Counted from the stretch's first letter, positions 36,142 to 44,806 are shown. The stretch is 64,000 nucleotides of DNA from Mesonia ostreae (GCF_031845265.1 NZ_JAVRBG010000015.1:17100-81099); one strand, 5' to 3'. Translations and numbers: made by a program. The notes: a model not told the origin generated them from the letters alone.

Positions 36142-36686
36142 AGCGGATGCTTGGTTAAAGAGCTTTTCATTTTTCCGTTCTTATAAACGACTATTTTGTA
36201 TAGGTTGCTATTATTGCCATCGTCGATGTCTTTATACTTTTGTTTTCCTAAAATAAGGTTGACAAATTTTGGCGTCGTATCGCTATGACCAACCACTAAA
36301 ACCGTTTTTCCTTTGGTTTCTTTTTGAAAATCTACATCGTTTAATTTTTTAACGCTGTACGATCTTACCTCTGTATTAAATACTTTTGCAGTTGGGGCTG
36401 CGGTTTGTTGAGTGCGTTTAAAGTTGCTGCTGTACACCAAATCTATTTTTTTATCTTGGAGTATTTTTGCCCAATTTTCGGCTCTTTCCTGTCCAACTTT
36501 TTTTAAAGAAGGATTATTTCCGTCGGTAGAACGATCTTTTTCCCCGTGTCTTATAAAGTAATAGGTAGTCTCAATCTCATGTTGAATCTCTTCCGCAGCA
36601 GCGATTTTATCATTTTTTACTGAAGTCGAAGGTTGATCTTTGCATGAAAAGAATACGGTGAGTAAATATATAAAGGTATATTTCAT
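36138..36686 (-). CDS. Histidine phosphatase (phosphoglycerate mutase-like) lipoprotein
   Basis: 182-residue protein with the histidine phosphatase signature RHGEK and the second catalytic histidine in VVGHSDTTP. The start is set at the ATG at 36686, which gives a lipoprotein signal (LLTVFFSC); a longer frame begins at a TTG inside the upstream gene. The family includes SixA-like and phosphoglycerate-mutase-like phosphatases; the substrate is unknown. It lies 4 bp after the upstream gene stop. Confidence 0.88.
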   Translation of the reverse strand: MKYTFIYLLTVFFSCKDQPSTSVKNDKIAAAEEIQHEIETTYYFIRHGEKDRSTDGNNPSLKKVGQERAENWAKILQDKKIDLVYSSNFKRTQQTAAPTAKVFNTEVRSYSVKKLNDVDFQKETKGKTVLVVGHSDTTPKFVNLILGKQKYKDIDDGNNSNLYKIVVYKNGKMKSSLTKHPL

Positions 36687-36690
36687 AAGC

Positions 36691-37812
36691 TTAATTGTTG
36701 ATAATTTCAAACCACAGAAGCTGGTTAAGTTGTGGCATAAAACTACTAAAGTTATTATCTGAGATTAAAAGTAAGGTTTTATTTCCATTTTCTAAGCGAG
36801 GACCATAACAAAATCCTTCTAAGTTATCAATGGTATTATTGGTTAAAAACTTCCGGATATCTTCTAAATCTAACACCAGATTTTTTTCTGTGTTTGGTTT
36901 TGCTAAACCACGAACCGACTTTTTATCTAAAGTGTTTTCGCTTTCATAAACCACATATTCATAGATATGCACATTGTGAGCCTTGCGGCCTCTGCCCGCA
37001 GAAAAGGCTCTTTCTAAAACTAAAAACCGATTTTTATCTAGCGCAAGAATATCTGTAAGTCCATTCAGATAAAACGGTAGAAAAGGTATTTTCCTAATTC
37101 TCCCAAGTGGGTAAGTGAATTGTTTTTGAGGTTTGGTATTTTCAAAATCATAATAAGTAAACCGTACTGGCGACTTTGTGCCATAGAGTTTGGGCTTGGG
37201 ACCATCTGCTTCTAATGGAAGCTCATTAGCTACCCAAAAACCTTGCTGATCTGTGCTCACTGTAATTCCTTCAAGAACACCATTATTTCTTGGTTTGGAT
37301 TCACTGTGGGCCTTAAACTGAGACGGAATATCATACTTATTTATCAATTTTCCTTGCTGATTATATTGTAAGATAGAAGGATCTTTAGCGTTGTTTATCG
37401 AGCCTTCGCTCACCACTATAAAATCCTTTTCTGTTGGGGTGATCATAAAGTCTTCTAGATCTAAATGACTATTTTTAAGCGAAGAATCAGGTTTATCTAG
37501 TAAAATAACTTCTTTAAAAATAAGACTATCTACCTTTCTTTTGCTGGTATACAGACGAGTTTTATAAATTCTTGGATTATTAGGATCGTCGCAAACCATA
37601 TAATATTCATCACCTTTTTTTGCAATTCCAGAGAGACCTCCAATCTTGGTATTGCTTAAAGTAGCATCCTCAGGAATGATATGTTCATCTAGAAATCTAA
37701 GTTTTATTGAAGGTTCTTTAGATGGAGGTAAGGAAGCGCAATTAGTTAATAAGGTTAAAGATATTGAGAAAAGTAACAGCTTGGCTAAAAGTTTTATTTT
37801 ATTTAAAAACAT
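36691..37812 (-). CDS. Esterase-like activity of phytase family lipoprotein
   Basis: 373-residue lipoprotein; start at the ATG at 37812 (the open frame continues to a TTG at 37830), lipobox LLTNC. The sequence matches the 'esterase-like activity of phytase' domain: GGLSGIAKKGDEYYMVCDD, LDLEDFMITP, VLEGITVS, and a C-terminal LDLEDI...NLEGFCYGP...LLISDNNF. These form a beta-propeller. The substrate is unknown; co-transcription with a histidine phosphatase lipoprotein suggests a joint phosphate-scavenging role, which is inference. Confidence 0.85.
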   Translation of the reverse strand: MFLNKIKLLAKLLLFSISLTLLTNCASLPPSKEPSIKLRFLDEHIIPEDATLSNTKIGGLSGIAKKGDEYYMVCDDPNNPRIYKTRLYTSKRKVDSLIFKEVILLDKPDSSLKNSHLDLEDFMITPTEKDFIVVSEGSINNAKDPSILQYNQQGKLINKYDIPSQFKAHSESKPRNNGVLEGITVSTDQQGFWVANELPLEADGPKPKLYGTKSPVRFTYYDFENTKPQKQFTYPLGRIRKIPFLPFYLNGLTDILALDKNRFLVLERAFSAGRGRKAHNVHIYEYVVYESENTLDKKSVRGLAKPNTEKNLVLDLEDIRKFLTNNTIDNLEGFCYGPRLENGNKTLLLISDNNFSSFMPQLNQLLWFEIINN

Positions 37813-37871
37813 AGTTTTACGATAATTCAAAGAAATAAGACAAGATACGATTAATAATATGCTAAAATAAA

Positions 37872-37899
37872 AAAAGCCCCATTGAAAAATGAGGCTTTT
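37872..37899 (-). terminator. Rho-independent terminator of the nrnA-gldI-PPIase operon
   Basis: On the minus strand AAAAGCCTCAT pairs with ATGGGGCTTTT (one mismatch) around a six-base loop and is followed by a T run. It lies 18 bp after the PPIase stop. Confidence 0.85.
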
Positions 37900-37916
37900 G
37901 ATTACTGGACTTTAAA

Positions 37917-38999
37917 TTATTCTGCGCCAATACCAACCAATTCTACATCAAAAAGTAAAATAGAGTTGGGAGGTATAGGTCCGTTTCCTCTTTCTCCATA
38001 TCCCAAGTAAGGAGGAATGATTAGTTTTGCTTTTTCACCTACTTTTAATAAGCGAATTCCTTCATCCCATCCCGGAATTACTTTTCCTACGCCAACAGGA
38101 AATACCAATGGTCTATCTCTATCATAAGAAGAATCGAATTTAGTTCCATCAGTTAGCATTCCTGTGTAATGAACTCTTACCGTTTGTCCGCGTTCTGGAG
38201 TAGCACCCGTTTTTTTAGTCGTTGTGATTTTATAACGCAATCCACTGTCAGTTTTTTTATAACCATCCGCCATGGTATTAATTTCGTGATCTATAGCTTC
38301 TTTTGCTTTTTCTTTTTCCGCTTCTGCGTTCATTCGCGCTTCTTTTTCTGCCTTTTCAGCACTCTTTAAATTCGAGTTAAAAGCTTTTTGGGCATCAAAA
38401 GATTCAGCATCTTTTCCTACTCTAATAATGTTTAATTCTTTTAAAGTCACAGGATCTACAGGTTTATCTCCTTGTCCTGTCTTTACGGTTCCTATAGTAT
38501 CTACCTTATCTTGTCCCATAACAATTTTTCCGAAGACAGAGTGCATATTGTCTAAATGCGGAGTAGGAGCAAGGGTAATAAAAAACTGGCTTCCATTGGT
38601 TCCAGGACCAGCATTTGCCATAGAAAGAATTCCTTTGGTTTCGTGGGTTAAGCTTTTATCAAATTCATCTGGAAACTTGTATCCAGGACCACCAGCGCCA
38701 GTTCCTTCAGGATCCCCCCCCTGAATCATAAATCCTTTGATAATACGGTGAAATGTTAAACCGTCGTAGAATTTTTTCCCTTTATATGTAGAATCTACCC
38801 TATCTTGGTTTCCTTCCGCCAGCGCTACAAAGTTAGCCACCGTGAGAGGAACTTTTTGATAATATAGTTCGGCCACGAAAGTTCCATTGTTAGTTACAAA
38901 TTCGGCATACAGGCCGTCTTCTAAATCGGAATATTTATCGTTGCAAGCGAACAAACTAAGGCTCGAAATTAATAAAAGTAATAAAGTCTGTTTTTTCAT
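37917..38999 (-). CDS. Cyclophilin-FKBP fusion peptidyl-prolyl isomerase lipoprotein
   Basis: 360 residues holding two unrelated prolyl isomerase folds. Lipoprotein signal with Cys19 (LSLFAC). Residues about 28-195 are a cyclophilin (FHRIIKGFMIQGGDPEGTG, NGSQFFITLAPTPHLD). A charged, probably coiled-coil linker (about 205-245, rich in Ala, Glu and Lys) leads to an FKBP domain (about 265-358: VRVHYTGMLTDGTKFDSS, VIPGWDEGI, IPPYLGYGERGNGPIPPN). It follows gldI by 4 bp in the nrnA-gldI operon. Likely a periplasmic or outer-membrane folding catalyst. Confidence 0.93.
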   Translation of the reverse strand: MKKQTLLLLLISSLSLFACNDKYSDLEDGLYAEFVTNNGTFVAELYYQKVPLTVANFVALAEGNQDRVDSTYKGKKFYDGLTFHRIIKGFMIQGGDPEGTGAGGPGYKFPDEFDKSLTHETKGILSMANAGPGTNGSQFFITLAPTPHLDNMHSVFGKIVMGQDKVDTIGTVKTGQGDKPVDPVTLKELNIIRVGKDAESFDAQKAFNSNLKSAEKAEKEARMNAEAEKEKAKEAIDHEINTMADGYKKTDSGLRYKITTTKKTGATPERGQTVRVHYTGMLTDGTKFDSSYDRDRPLVFPVGVGKVIPGWDEGIRLLKVGEKAKLIIPPYLGYGERGNGPIPPNSILLFDVELVGIGAE

Positions 39000-39003
39000 T
39001 TTG

Positions 39004-39561
39004 TTAAGGTTTATTTTGATTTTTTTCTAAAATAATTGAATTTAAAGTGATGGTAGAACGTATAGGAATATTTCTTCCAATTTTTTCTGAATCGCCATAA
39101 TATCCAAAGGCTTTGTGCGATGGAAATAGGAAAGTAACGGTTTCCCCTTCTTTCATGAGTTTTAAACCCTGACGCAATCCGTTAAAAACATTTTCTTTAT
39201 CAATCACATATTCTCTGGTACCAATTTCCTTCTTGCTGTAAATAGGGGCTCCTTCTAGAGTAGAAATGTCATAATCAAATTCTACTAAATCGCCAAAGTG
39301 AGGAGTTAGCGTATCTTCTATATTCTGGGTGTTATAAAAATACCAAAATCCATCCGAAGAGGAAAGGTAATTATTGATGCTATCTTTTTTAATAATATTA
39401 GCGATAGCTTTCTCTTCTTTCGCCACCATTTTTTTATTCCTCTTGACGGATTCCTGTATAAATGACCCCGACTTGGAAGCGACAGGTCTTCTGGCTTCGG
39501 GCGTTTTGCATGCCATGACACAAAAAAGCGTTAAAAGGATGTAAAAACTATTCTTGAGCAT
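39004..39561 (-). CDS. gldI: Gliding-associated FKBP-type isomerase GldI
   Basis: 185-residue lipoprotein (lipobox VMAC, Cys18) with a C-terminal FKBP-type domain (NVFNGLRQGLKLMKEGETVTFLFPSHKAFGYYG, shortened). Length, lipoprotein nature and neighbourhood (DHH phosphoesterase upstream, second isomerase downstream) match GldI, which is needed for gliding in Flavobacterium johnsoniae. The start chosen, the ATG at 39561, lies inside the last codons of nrnA (14-bp overlap), so translation is coupled. Confidence 0.87.
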   Translation of the reverse strand: MLKNSFYILLTLFCVMACKTPEARRPVASKSGSFIQESVKRNKKMVAKEEKAIANIIKKDSINNYLSSSDGFWYFYNTQNIEDTLTPHFGDLVEFDYDISTLEGAPIYSKKEIGTREYVIDKENVFNGLRQGLKLMKEGETVTFLFPSHKAFGYYGDSEKIGRNIPIRSTITLNSIILEKNQNKP

Positions 39562-40576
39562 CTTCCAATTCATTTTTATAATTTTTTATAGTGCTTTCAA
39601 ACGAGGTGATGGTTTCGTTTAGGGATAAATCGCTTTTTCCTCCTGCGGCATTAATGTGACCTCCACCGTTAAAATGATCTCTGGCAAACTGATTGACATC
39701 AAAATTACCTTTAGAACGCAAAGAGATTTTAATAATTTGGTCTTGTTTGTTCTCAATAAATATAGCAGCAAAAACAATTCCTTTTATAGAAAGGCTGTAG
39801 TTTACAAAGCCTTCTGTATCTCCTTTTTTGAAATTATTTGTGTCTAATTCTTCTTGAGAAAGTGTAATATAAGCTGTTTTTAATTCTGGCAACACCTTCA
39901 TATTATTTAAGGCAACGCCCAATAATTGCATTCTATTGGTAGAATTAGTGTCATATACTTGTTGATGAATGTCTGAATTTTTTGCGCCTTTATCAATAAG
40001 ATCAGCAATCACCCTATGTGTAGTGCTGGTGGTAGAAGCAAATCTAAACGAACCCGTATCGGTCATAATACCAACATATAAACAGGTCGCGATATCTTTT
40101 GTAATTTTATCAGTGGCATCCATCATCTCTAGAAAATGGTAAATCATTTGGCAGGTCGAAGAAATGCTCGTATCACTATAAGTGTAGGCAGCATAATCTG
40201 CGGGAGCCTGGTGGTGATCTATCATCACGTACGTAGAATCAGTTTGGTTTAAAACGGCTTCCATATCATTTCCCGTTCTAGAAAAATGATTAAAATCTAA
40301 GGTAAAAATAAGTTCTGCATCTGCAATAAGTTGCTTCGCTTTTTCGGTTTCAGTAGAGAATAAAATCATCTCTTCAACTCCCGGAATCCATTTTAAAAAA
40401 TCTGGAAAATCATTGGGAGCTACCACTACGGCATCGTGACCGCATTGTTGTAAATATTGCTGTAATGCAAGCGTAGAGCCAATTGCATCTCCATCTGGAT
40501 TTCTATGAGGTATAATTACCGCCTTTTTAGGCTGGGAGAGAAGCGCTTTTAATTCGTCTACTTTTTCTTTTTCCAT
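39548..40576 (-). CDS. DHH-family oligoribonuclease / pAp phosphatase (NrnA-like)
   Basis: 342-residue bifunctional nanoRNase/3'-phosphoadenosine 5'-phosphate phosphatase. N-terminal DHH domain with PHRNPDGDAIGS (metal ligands His24, Asp28, Asp30), FTLDFNHFSR and MIDHHQ; C-terminal DHHA1 domain with GGGHINAAGG. First gene of the nrnA-gldI-PPIase operon, with a TATATTTA box 6 bp upstream of its ATG. Confidence 0.94.
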   Translation of the reverse strand: MEKEKVDELKALLSQPKKAVIIPHRNPDGDAIGSTLALQQYLQQCGHDAVVVAPNDFPDFLKWIPGVEEMILFSTETEKAKQLIADAELIFTLDFNHFSRTGNDMEAVLNQTDSTYVMIDHHQAPADYAAYTYSDTSISSTCQMIYHFLEMMDATDKITKDIATCLYVGIMTDTGSFRFASTTSTTHRVIADLIDKGAKNSDIHQQVYDTNSTNRMQLLGVALNNMKVLPELKTAYITLSQEELDTNNFKKGDTEGFVNYSLSIKGIVFAAIFIENKQDQIIKISLRSKGNFDVNQFARDHFNGGGHINAAGGKSDLSLNETITSFESTIKNYKNELEDAQE

Positions 40577-40581
40577 AGCGG

Positions 40582-40589
40582 TAAATATA
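40582..40589 (-). promoter_or_regulatory. -7 promoter box (TATATTTA) for nrnA-gldI
   Basis: TATATTTACC on the minus strand, 5 bp before the nrnA ATG at 40576; the wider sequence TTGTATATTTACC is identical to that before recN. The short distance predicts an almost leaderless transcript. Confidence 0.45.
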
Positions 40590-40605
40590 CAATTTCTTTA
40601 GATTT

Positions 40606-40855
40606 TGAGTGCTAATGACTCATAAATTTGAGGTAAGCGGAAGTGCTATGGTTTCTTTTTCCGTCAAGCGGAAATATAATTAGGAAGCTTTGAAACTAAG
40701 TACCAACCTGAAAAATCATACCGCAACTAAATATAATATTGAAAAATTTAAACGATTTTAAGTCTAGGATCTAATATCTAATCGTGTAATCTAACATCTT
40801 AATCGACACGACTATATAAAATTAGCGGAAGACTTGTATATCATCTATAAAAGAC
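40606..40855. other. Intergenic region upstream of ndk with fragments of short repeats
   Basis: The 309-bp gap has no gene. It contains an imperfect hairpin TTTCCGTCAAGCGGAAA (40658-40674), a run of ATCTAAT-like words (about 40758-40800) and the word GACACGACTAT (40805-40815), which recurs on the far side of ndk. The ndk promoter occupies its right end. Confidence 0.5.
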
Positions 40856-40863
40856 TAATTTTG
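40834..40863 (+). promoter_or_regulatory. Promoter of ndk (TTG - 19 bp - TAATTTTG)
   Basis: Best promoter in the window: -33 TTG at 40834-40836, 19-bp spacer, exact -7 box TAATTTTG at 40856-40863, 22 bp before the ndk ATG. Confidence 0.75.
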
Positions 40864-40885
40864 CACCAAATTAAAAGAAAATAAC

Positions 40886-41305
40886 ATGGCAGGAAATAAA
40901 ACTTTCACTATGATTAAGCCAGATGCGGTAGAAAATGGCCACATTGGAGCGATATTAGAGCAAATCAACACTTCTGGATTTAGAATCGTGGCGTTAAAAT
41001 TAACGCAAATGACTAAAGCTGATGCAGAAGAATTTTACGCAGTGCATAACGAACGTCCATTTTTTGGAGAATTAGTAGAGTTTATGACTCGCGGACCTAT
41101 TGTTGCGGCGATCTTAGAAAAAGAAAATGCAGTTGAAGACTTTAGAACTTTAATTGGAGCGACTAACCCGGCAGATGCTGCGGAAGGAACGATTAGAAAA
41201 AGATATGCAACTTCTATAGGAGAAAATGCAGTTCACGGAAGTGATAGCGATGAGAATGCAACGATTGAAGGTGCATTTCATTTTGCCGGTAGAGAGATGT
41301 TCTAA
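40886..41305 (+). CDS. ndk: Nucleoside-diphosphate kinase
   Basis: Transfers the terminal phosphate between nucleoside triphosphates and diphosphates. 139 residues with TFTMIKPDAV at the N-terminus and the phospho-histidine His117 in NAVHGSDS. Complete and ordinary. It is monocistronic, with a clear promoter upstream and a strong terminator downstream, and is flanked by repeat-like intergenic sequence on both sides. Confidence 0.98.
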   Translation: MAGNKTFTMIKPDAVENGHIGAILEQINTSGFRIVALKLTQMTKADAEEFYAVHNERPFFGELVEFMTRGPIVAAILEKENAVEDFRTLIGATNPADAAEGTIRKRYATSIGENAVHGSDSDENATIEGAFHFAGREMF

Positions 41306-41324
41306 ACATTTAATACATCAAAGT

Positions 41325-41356
41325 AAAAAAGGCTGTCCAATTGGGCAGCCTTTTTT
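41325..41356. terminator. Terminator after ndk, possibly bidirectional
   Basis: AAAAAAGGCTGTCC pairs with GGGCAGCCTTTTTT around the loop AATT. Runs of A and T on both sides could let it work on both strands; only ndk is close. Confidence 0.9.
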
Positions 41357-41632
41357 GTTATGAAATCTTAAGTCTTAGTCATTAGTGTCTGATAAAAAAA
41401 TTATAAATTTCTATTATTTCAAATATAATAAGGTATTTAAGCTTTTTAAAAAGGCTACAATTTGCTATTATGTTGCACATTGAATTTTAAAAGTAATACA
41501 TTCTCTTAAATAATTTCATCTAATAATACAGCTATTACAAATCAAGTCTATTGTCTTATGTCTTTTAACGAAGTGGCCCGCCCGAACGTATCCTTTCGAT
41601 GCGGGCAGGTCTTATATCTTAGTCGGACACGA
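41357..41632. other. Intergenic region after ndk with GC-rich hairpin fragment
   Basis: No gene. The stretch 41575-41606 includes GCCCGC and GCGGGC as arms of an imperfect hairpin (loop about 19 bases), far more GC-rich than its surroundings, next to words like GTCTTATGTCTT and GGACACGACTAT (41624-41635). It resembles a remnant of an intergenic repeat; part of the last word also occurs before ndk. Confidence 0.5.
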
Positions 41633-42598
41633 CTATTTCTTAATCACTTTAATCGTCTTGCTTCTCGTTTTAGATTTGATATTTAAAAAATAAGTTCCAG
41701 AAGCTAAAGAAGTTAAATTCATTTGCTCATTTTGCATTTGTACATTCATTTCATTTCCTAAAATATCATACAAAGAAGCTTTAAAATCTTCTTGATTTGG
41801 ATTTTGAAGATGTATAAGATCTTGCGTAGGGTTAGGATAAAAACTCACCGCCATTTGATAAACATTGGAAACCGCTAAACCATCAGGATCAAAACGATAT
41901 ACGGTTCCTTCTAGAATAGTTCCTACAATAGCATTTGCTGGTTCTGGAGTGTTGTTATCTACTATTAAAATTGTTGGGTTTACTGGGTCATCCATTAAAT
42001 AGTAGCCATCTTCAATCAAGTTTCCTTCATCAATTATATTAAAAGAAGGATAGAAAAATACGACAGGTCCCGTTTCTCCTTCATAAGACTCTGTTGGGTT
42101 ATTAATGGAATTTGGTCCATACCTGTATTCAATAGAATCATCGTTTTCATACAACCATACCTGAAAATCCATATAATCTGCAAATGTGTCATCACCCCAA
42201 AAACCTACATTCTTAAATTCTAATTTAAAAATACGATCACCTACATTTCCTTCCATTACATAAGAAATAGGAGAAACAGACTGATTGAAGCCTTTGTCTA
42301 AAACATCTTGCATTATAGGACTTAAAAAAGAAAAATTGGCTTGCGGATTGGTGTGAAAACTTAAACCTGCCCCATTACCAATATCTGAGATGTAGATATT
42401 AGAAAAATTTTGACCATAAAGTTCGAAATTAAATCCAATGGGAATGGCAAAAAAATCATCATCCCAAATTTGTCCATTATTCACAGAGGTTGCATTGGCT
42501 AGATCTTGATAAGGTTCATTAAAAGCGGTTACGGTATAATCTTGCGCTTGTAAAAAGCTGCATATACCAAAAAAAAGTAAAAAAGTGATTTTTTTCAT
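41633..42598 (-). CDS. Secreted T9SS protein, paralogue A
   Basis: 321-residue exported protein: signal peptide MKKITFLLFFGICSFLQA, a beta-rich domain of about 220 residues with no family I recognise (WDDDFFAIPIGFNFELYG, FKLEFKNVGFWGDD, QVWLYENDDSIEYRYGP), and a T9SS type A sorting domain over the last 75 residues (FYPNPTQDLIHLQNPNQ). It is a close paralogue of the protein at 45140-46111 over its full length; residues 45-110 differ most. It lies 16 bp after a lipoprotein gene and may be co-transcribed with that cassette. Function unknown, probably surface or secreted. Confidence 0.85.
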   Translation of the reverse strand: MKKITFLLFFGICSFLQAQDYTVTAFNEPYQDLANATSVNNGQIWDDDFFAIPIGFNFELYGQNFSNIYISDIGNGAGLSFHTNPQANFSFLSPIMQDVLDKGFNQSVSPISYVMEGNVGDRIFKLEFKNVGFWGDDTFADYMDFQVWLYENDDSIEYRYGPNSINNPTESYEGETGPVVFFYPSFNIIDEGNLIEDGYYLMDDPVNPTILIVDNNTPEPANAIVGTILEGTVYRFDPDGLAVSNVYQMAVSFYPNPTQDLIHLQNPNQEDFKASLYDILGNEMNVQMQNEQMNLTSLASGTYFLNIKSKTRSKTIKVIKK

Positions 42599-42614
42599 CT
42601 GGGTTAAGTTTTAT

Positions 42615-43136
42615 TTATTCAAAAGGGATACGTTGTTTTTCGTAGATACGGTAAAAATCTACCAAGTTAGGTTCTTCAGCTTGTAATTGCATTAATAGAG
42701 TTTTATGATGAATTTGAATGGTATCGCTGCTTATAAAATCTACTTGATATAAGAAAGTTTCTGTTTCATTACTTTGGTAATCACTTTCAGGATAGTATTC
42801 TAAGCTTACTTGATAATCCGTTTCATTTAATTGTTCCCAATTGCCTTGACCAGCGGTAAAAAAGCATTCCTCACTTGTTTCTTGTTCAATAAAATTATAA
42901 TAAAATAACTGATTGATGTCATCCGAAAAATATAAGTGACTATTAGTTGTCGTTGAACAATGAGGAAATGGATTTACAATTTTACTATTATCCTCATAGA
43001 CTTTAACATTTTGCAAAGGTTGCCATTCTCCTGTTATAAGGTTATCAATAGTTTCAACACTCGGCTCATCATCATCATTTTGACAAGCAAATAGTATAAA
43101 AAGTGCGAATATGGCAATTAAGAGTTTAGTTTTCAT
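42615..43136 (-). CDS. Hypothetical lipoprotein (lipocalin-like size)
   Basis: 173-residue lipoprotein with signal ending LFILFAC followed by an acidic linker (QNDDDEPSVE). The mature part starts LITGEWQPLQNVKVYEDN, the common opening of small Bacteroidota lipoproteins with a lipocalin-like barrel, and has internal cysteines (HCSTTT, SEECFF). I do not recognise a specific family. It follows the 552-residue lipoprotein gene by 11 bp and precedes T9SS paralogue A by 16 bp, so the three are probably one operon. Confidence 0.72.
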   Translation of the reverse strand: MKTKLLIAIFALFILFACQNDDDEPSVETIDNLITGEWQPLQNVKVYEDNSKIVNPFPHCSTTTNSHLYFSDDINQLFYYNFIEQETSEECFFTAGQGNWEQLNETDYQVSLEYYPESDYQSNETETFLYQVDFISSDTIQIHHKTLLMQLQAEEPNLVDFYRIYEKQRIPFE

Positions 43137-43147
43137 AATGAATGTAA

Positions 43148-44806
43148 TTAATTAAAGTTTGCCTCCATCTTATTACCGTGCCAATTGCCTCCATTTTTAG
43201 TAGCCCCATAAACAACAAATTTAATTTTTTGGGGACTTACTAATGAAGTACCTGATGCAGACATATCATAATTGAACTTGCCAGTATTACCATTATAACT
43301 TACAGAAATCCCGCCAGACGCTCCAAATAGTAGTGTTTTATTTCTTTTTCTACAATTGTTGCAATCACTGTAATATGTTTTTTGCAACATTACAACACCC
43401 TGATTTGGATAATTAGATATTAGTGAAACACCTCCAGGGTGTTGATAACTGTTATTAACAAGACCTTGAAGTTGATTTTTAGAAATTCTATATACATTAT
43501 CCCAAAATTGCTCATTAAGTTTCTTACTTACTAAATTGTCATTAATACCACTCTGGATAAGATTACCTATGTAGATATCACCTATACCTTCCACTACCAA
43601 CCCGTCTTGAAAAAAGCTAGGATAATTAGGATAGCTTGAATTAAAAATATGTTGCACATCAGGGTAATTACTTGAAGACCAAATATTCGTATTAACGTTA
43701 TAAGAAATATTTAAAGGATTATAAGAATAGCTAACCGCATTAGTATTAAATCCTTGGTACACATTTGGAGATAAAATCGATGAATAATCAAATTTTGCTT
43801 GAAATAATTCTACCCCTAGAGCAACCACATCTGCTTTCTTTCTAAACCAACCACCAGCAATTTTTCTTTGATGTTTATTTTTAACTCCAACTATAAACAT
43901 ATTAACATCTAAAAAGGGTAATCCAAAATTATAGTTGTAAACCTCAGTTCTCACTCTTCTTCTGCTGCTATATTTATTTATACAAACTCTATGATCTCCA
44001 AAAATTTGTCCAATTAAAGCCTGGCTACCATAGCAAATATTTCTATTGCTTAAGTAGTCCGTCAGACCATCTAACGATCCACTACTCTGACCATTTCCTG
44101 GATTGTTTGGAGGATTGTAATTACCTCCTCCTCCTCCTCCTCCAGCACCGCCATCTTGATCGGAGAAATCAGGTGTCCCAGAATAATATACTTTGCCATC
44201 TACATTTACGGGTGAATCGCCTGCAAAATTATTATAAAAGTACTTTATTAGGTTGTTAGATGTTTTATTTAATAAATTATTTGCAACTCCAGCATTATCT
44301 AAATAGTTTTTCAAATGCAAAGAGTCTTTAGTTTTTACAGCAAAAAGACCTGCATCTGTAAACTTATAAAAATTATCAGCTATTTGTAACTCACCTTCAT
44401 CGCTAATAATAGCAGCAAAAATATCTAATAAAACAATCTCCGTCGTTTCATCGATCTTTTCATAGATTTGTTCCTCAGTATAATTGTTTATATTGTATTT
44501 TGTTTTGAAATTTATAACTCTTTCCTGATATTGTGTTATAATTTTCTCTTCATTATAACCTTCAACTGCTGGTGGTCTTAGCGAATAAAAACCATTACCG
44601 TAGAAGGGCTCCATTACATCATAGATTTCTGTTAAATCTTCATCAATATAGAATGATATAAAATTTTCAAAATCAATCTCATTATTAAAAACAAGTATTC
44701 CGTTTTGTAAAATTGGTTGAGCAGAAGAGCCTCTCATTTGGTAAGTTTCCGTTTGTTCAGCAGATTCATTTGTGATTTCCTCCTGTGTGCAGGAGAAAAA
44801 TAACAT
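43148..44806 (-). CDS. Large hypothetical lipoprotein, signal peptide out of frame with its likely start (putative phase-off gene)
   Basis: 552 residues as an ATG-initiated ORF, but that ATG leaves only MLFFSC before the rest, too short for a signal peptide. The frame is open upstream and reads KFSLLLVLMLFFSC, a good lipoprotein signal, until a stop at 44864-44866. A properly placed ATG at 44867 (with promoter) is out of frame because of a tract of three 8-bp repeats. The mature protein has an N-terminal domain (about 25-190), a glycine run encoded by a CCT tract, then a larger domain with paired cysteines (NICYG...HRVCIN; YYSDCNNCRKR). No known family recognised. It is probably translated only in cells with a different repeat number. 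Confidence 0.72.
   Translation of the reverse strand: MLFFSCTQEEITNESAEQTETYQMRGSSAQPILQNGILVFNNEIDFENFISFYIDEDLTEIYDVMEPFYGNGFYSLRPPAVEGYNEEKIITQYQERVINFKTKYNINNYTEEQIYEKIDETTEIVLLDIFAAIISDEGELQIADNFYKFTDAGLFAVKTKDSLHLKNYLDNAGVANNLLNKTSNNLIKYFYNNFAGDSPVNVDGKVYYSGTPDFSDQDGGAGGGGGGGNYNPPNNPGNGQSSGSLDGLTDYLSNRNICYGSQALIGQIFGDHRVCINKYSSRRRVRTEVYNYNFGLPFLDVNMFIVGVKNKHQRKIAGGWFRKKADVVALGVELFQAKFDYSSILSPNVYQGFNTNAVSYSYNPLNISYNVNTNIWSSSNYPDVQHIFNSSYPNYPSFFQDGLVVEGIGDIYIGNLIQSGINDNLVSKKLNEQFWDNVYRISKNQLQGLVNNSYQHPGGVSLISNYPNQGVVMLQKTYYSDCNNCRKRNKTLLFGASGGISVSYNGNTGKFNYDMSASGTSLVSPQKIKFVVYGATKNGGNWHGNKMEANFN
44124..44143 (-). repeat. (CCT)6 trinucleotide tract encoding a glycine run
   Basis: Six CCT units plus CC, read on the minus strand as GGA/GGN codons for a stretch of glycines between the two domains of the lipoprotein. 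Slippage here would change linker length without changing frame. Confidence 0.8.

Noticed and set aside
44804..44806. ATG at 44806 as the true start of the lipoprotein
   Set aside because: Would leave only five residues before the lipobox cysteine; the hydrophobic part of the signal lies upstream in the same frame, and a promoter and ATG lie further upstream.
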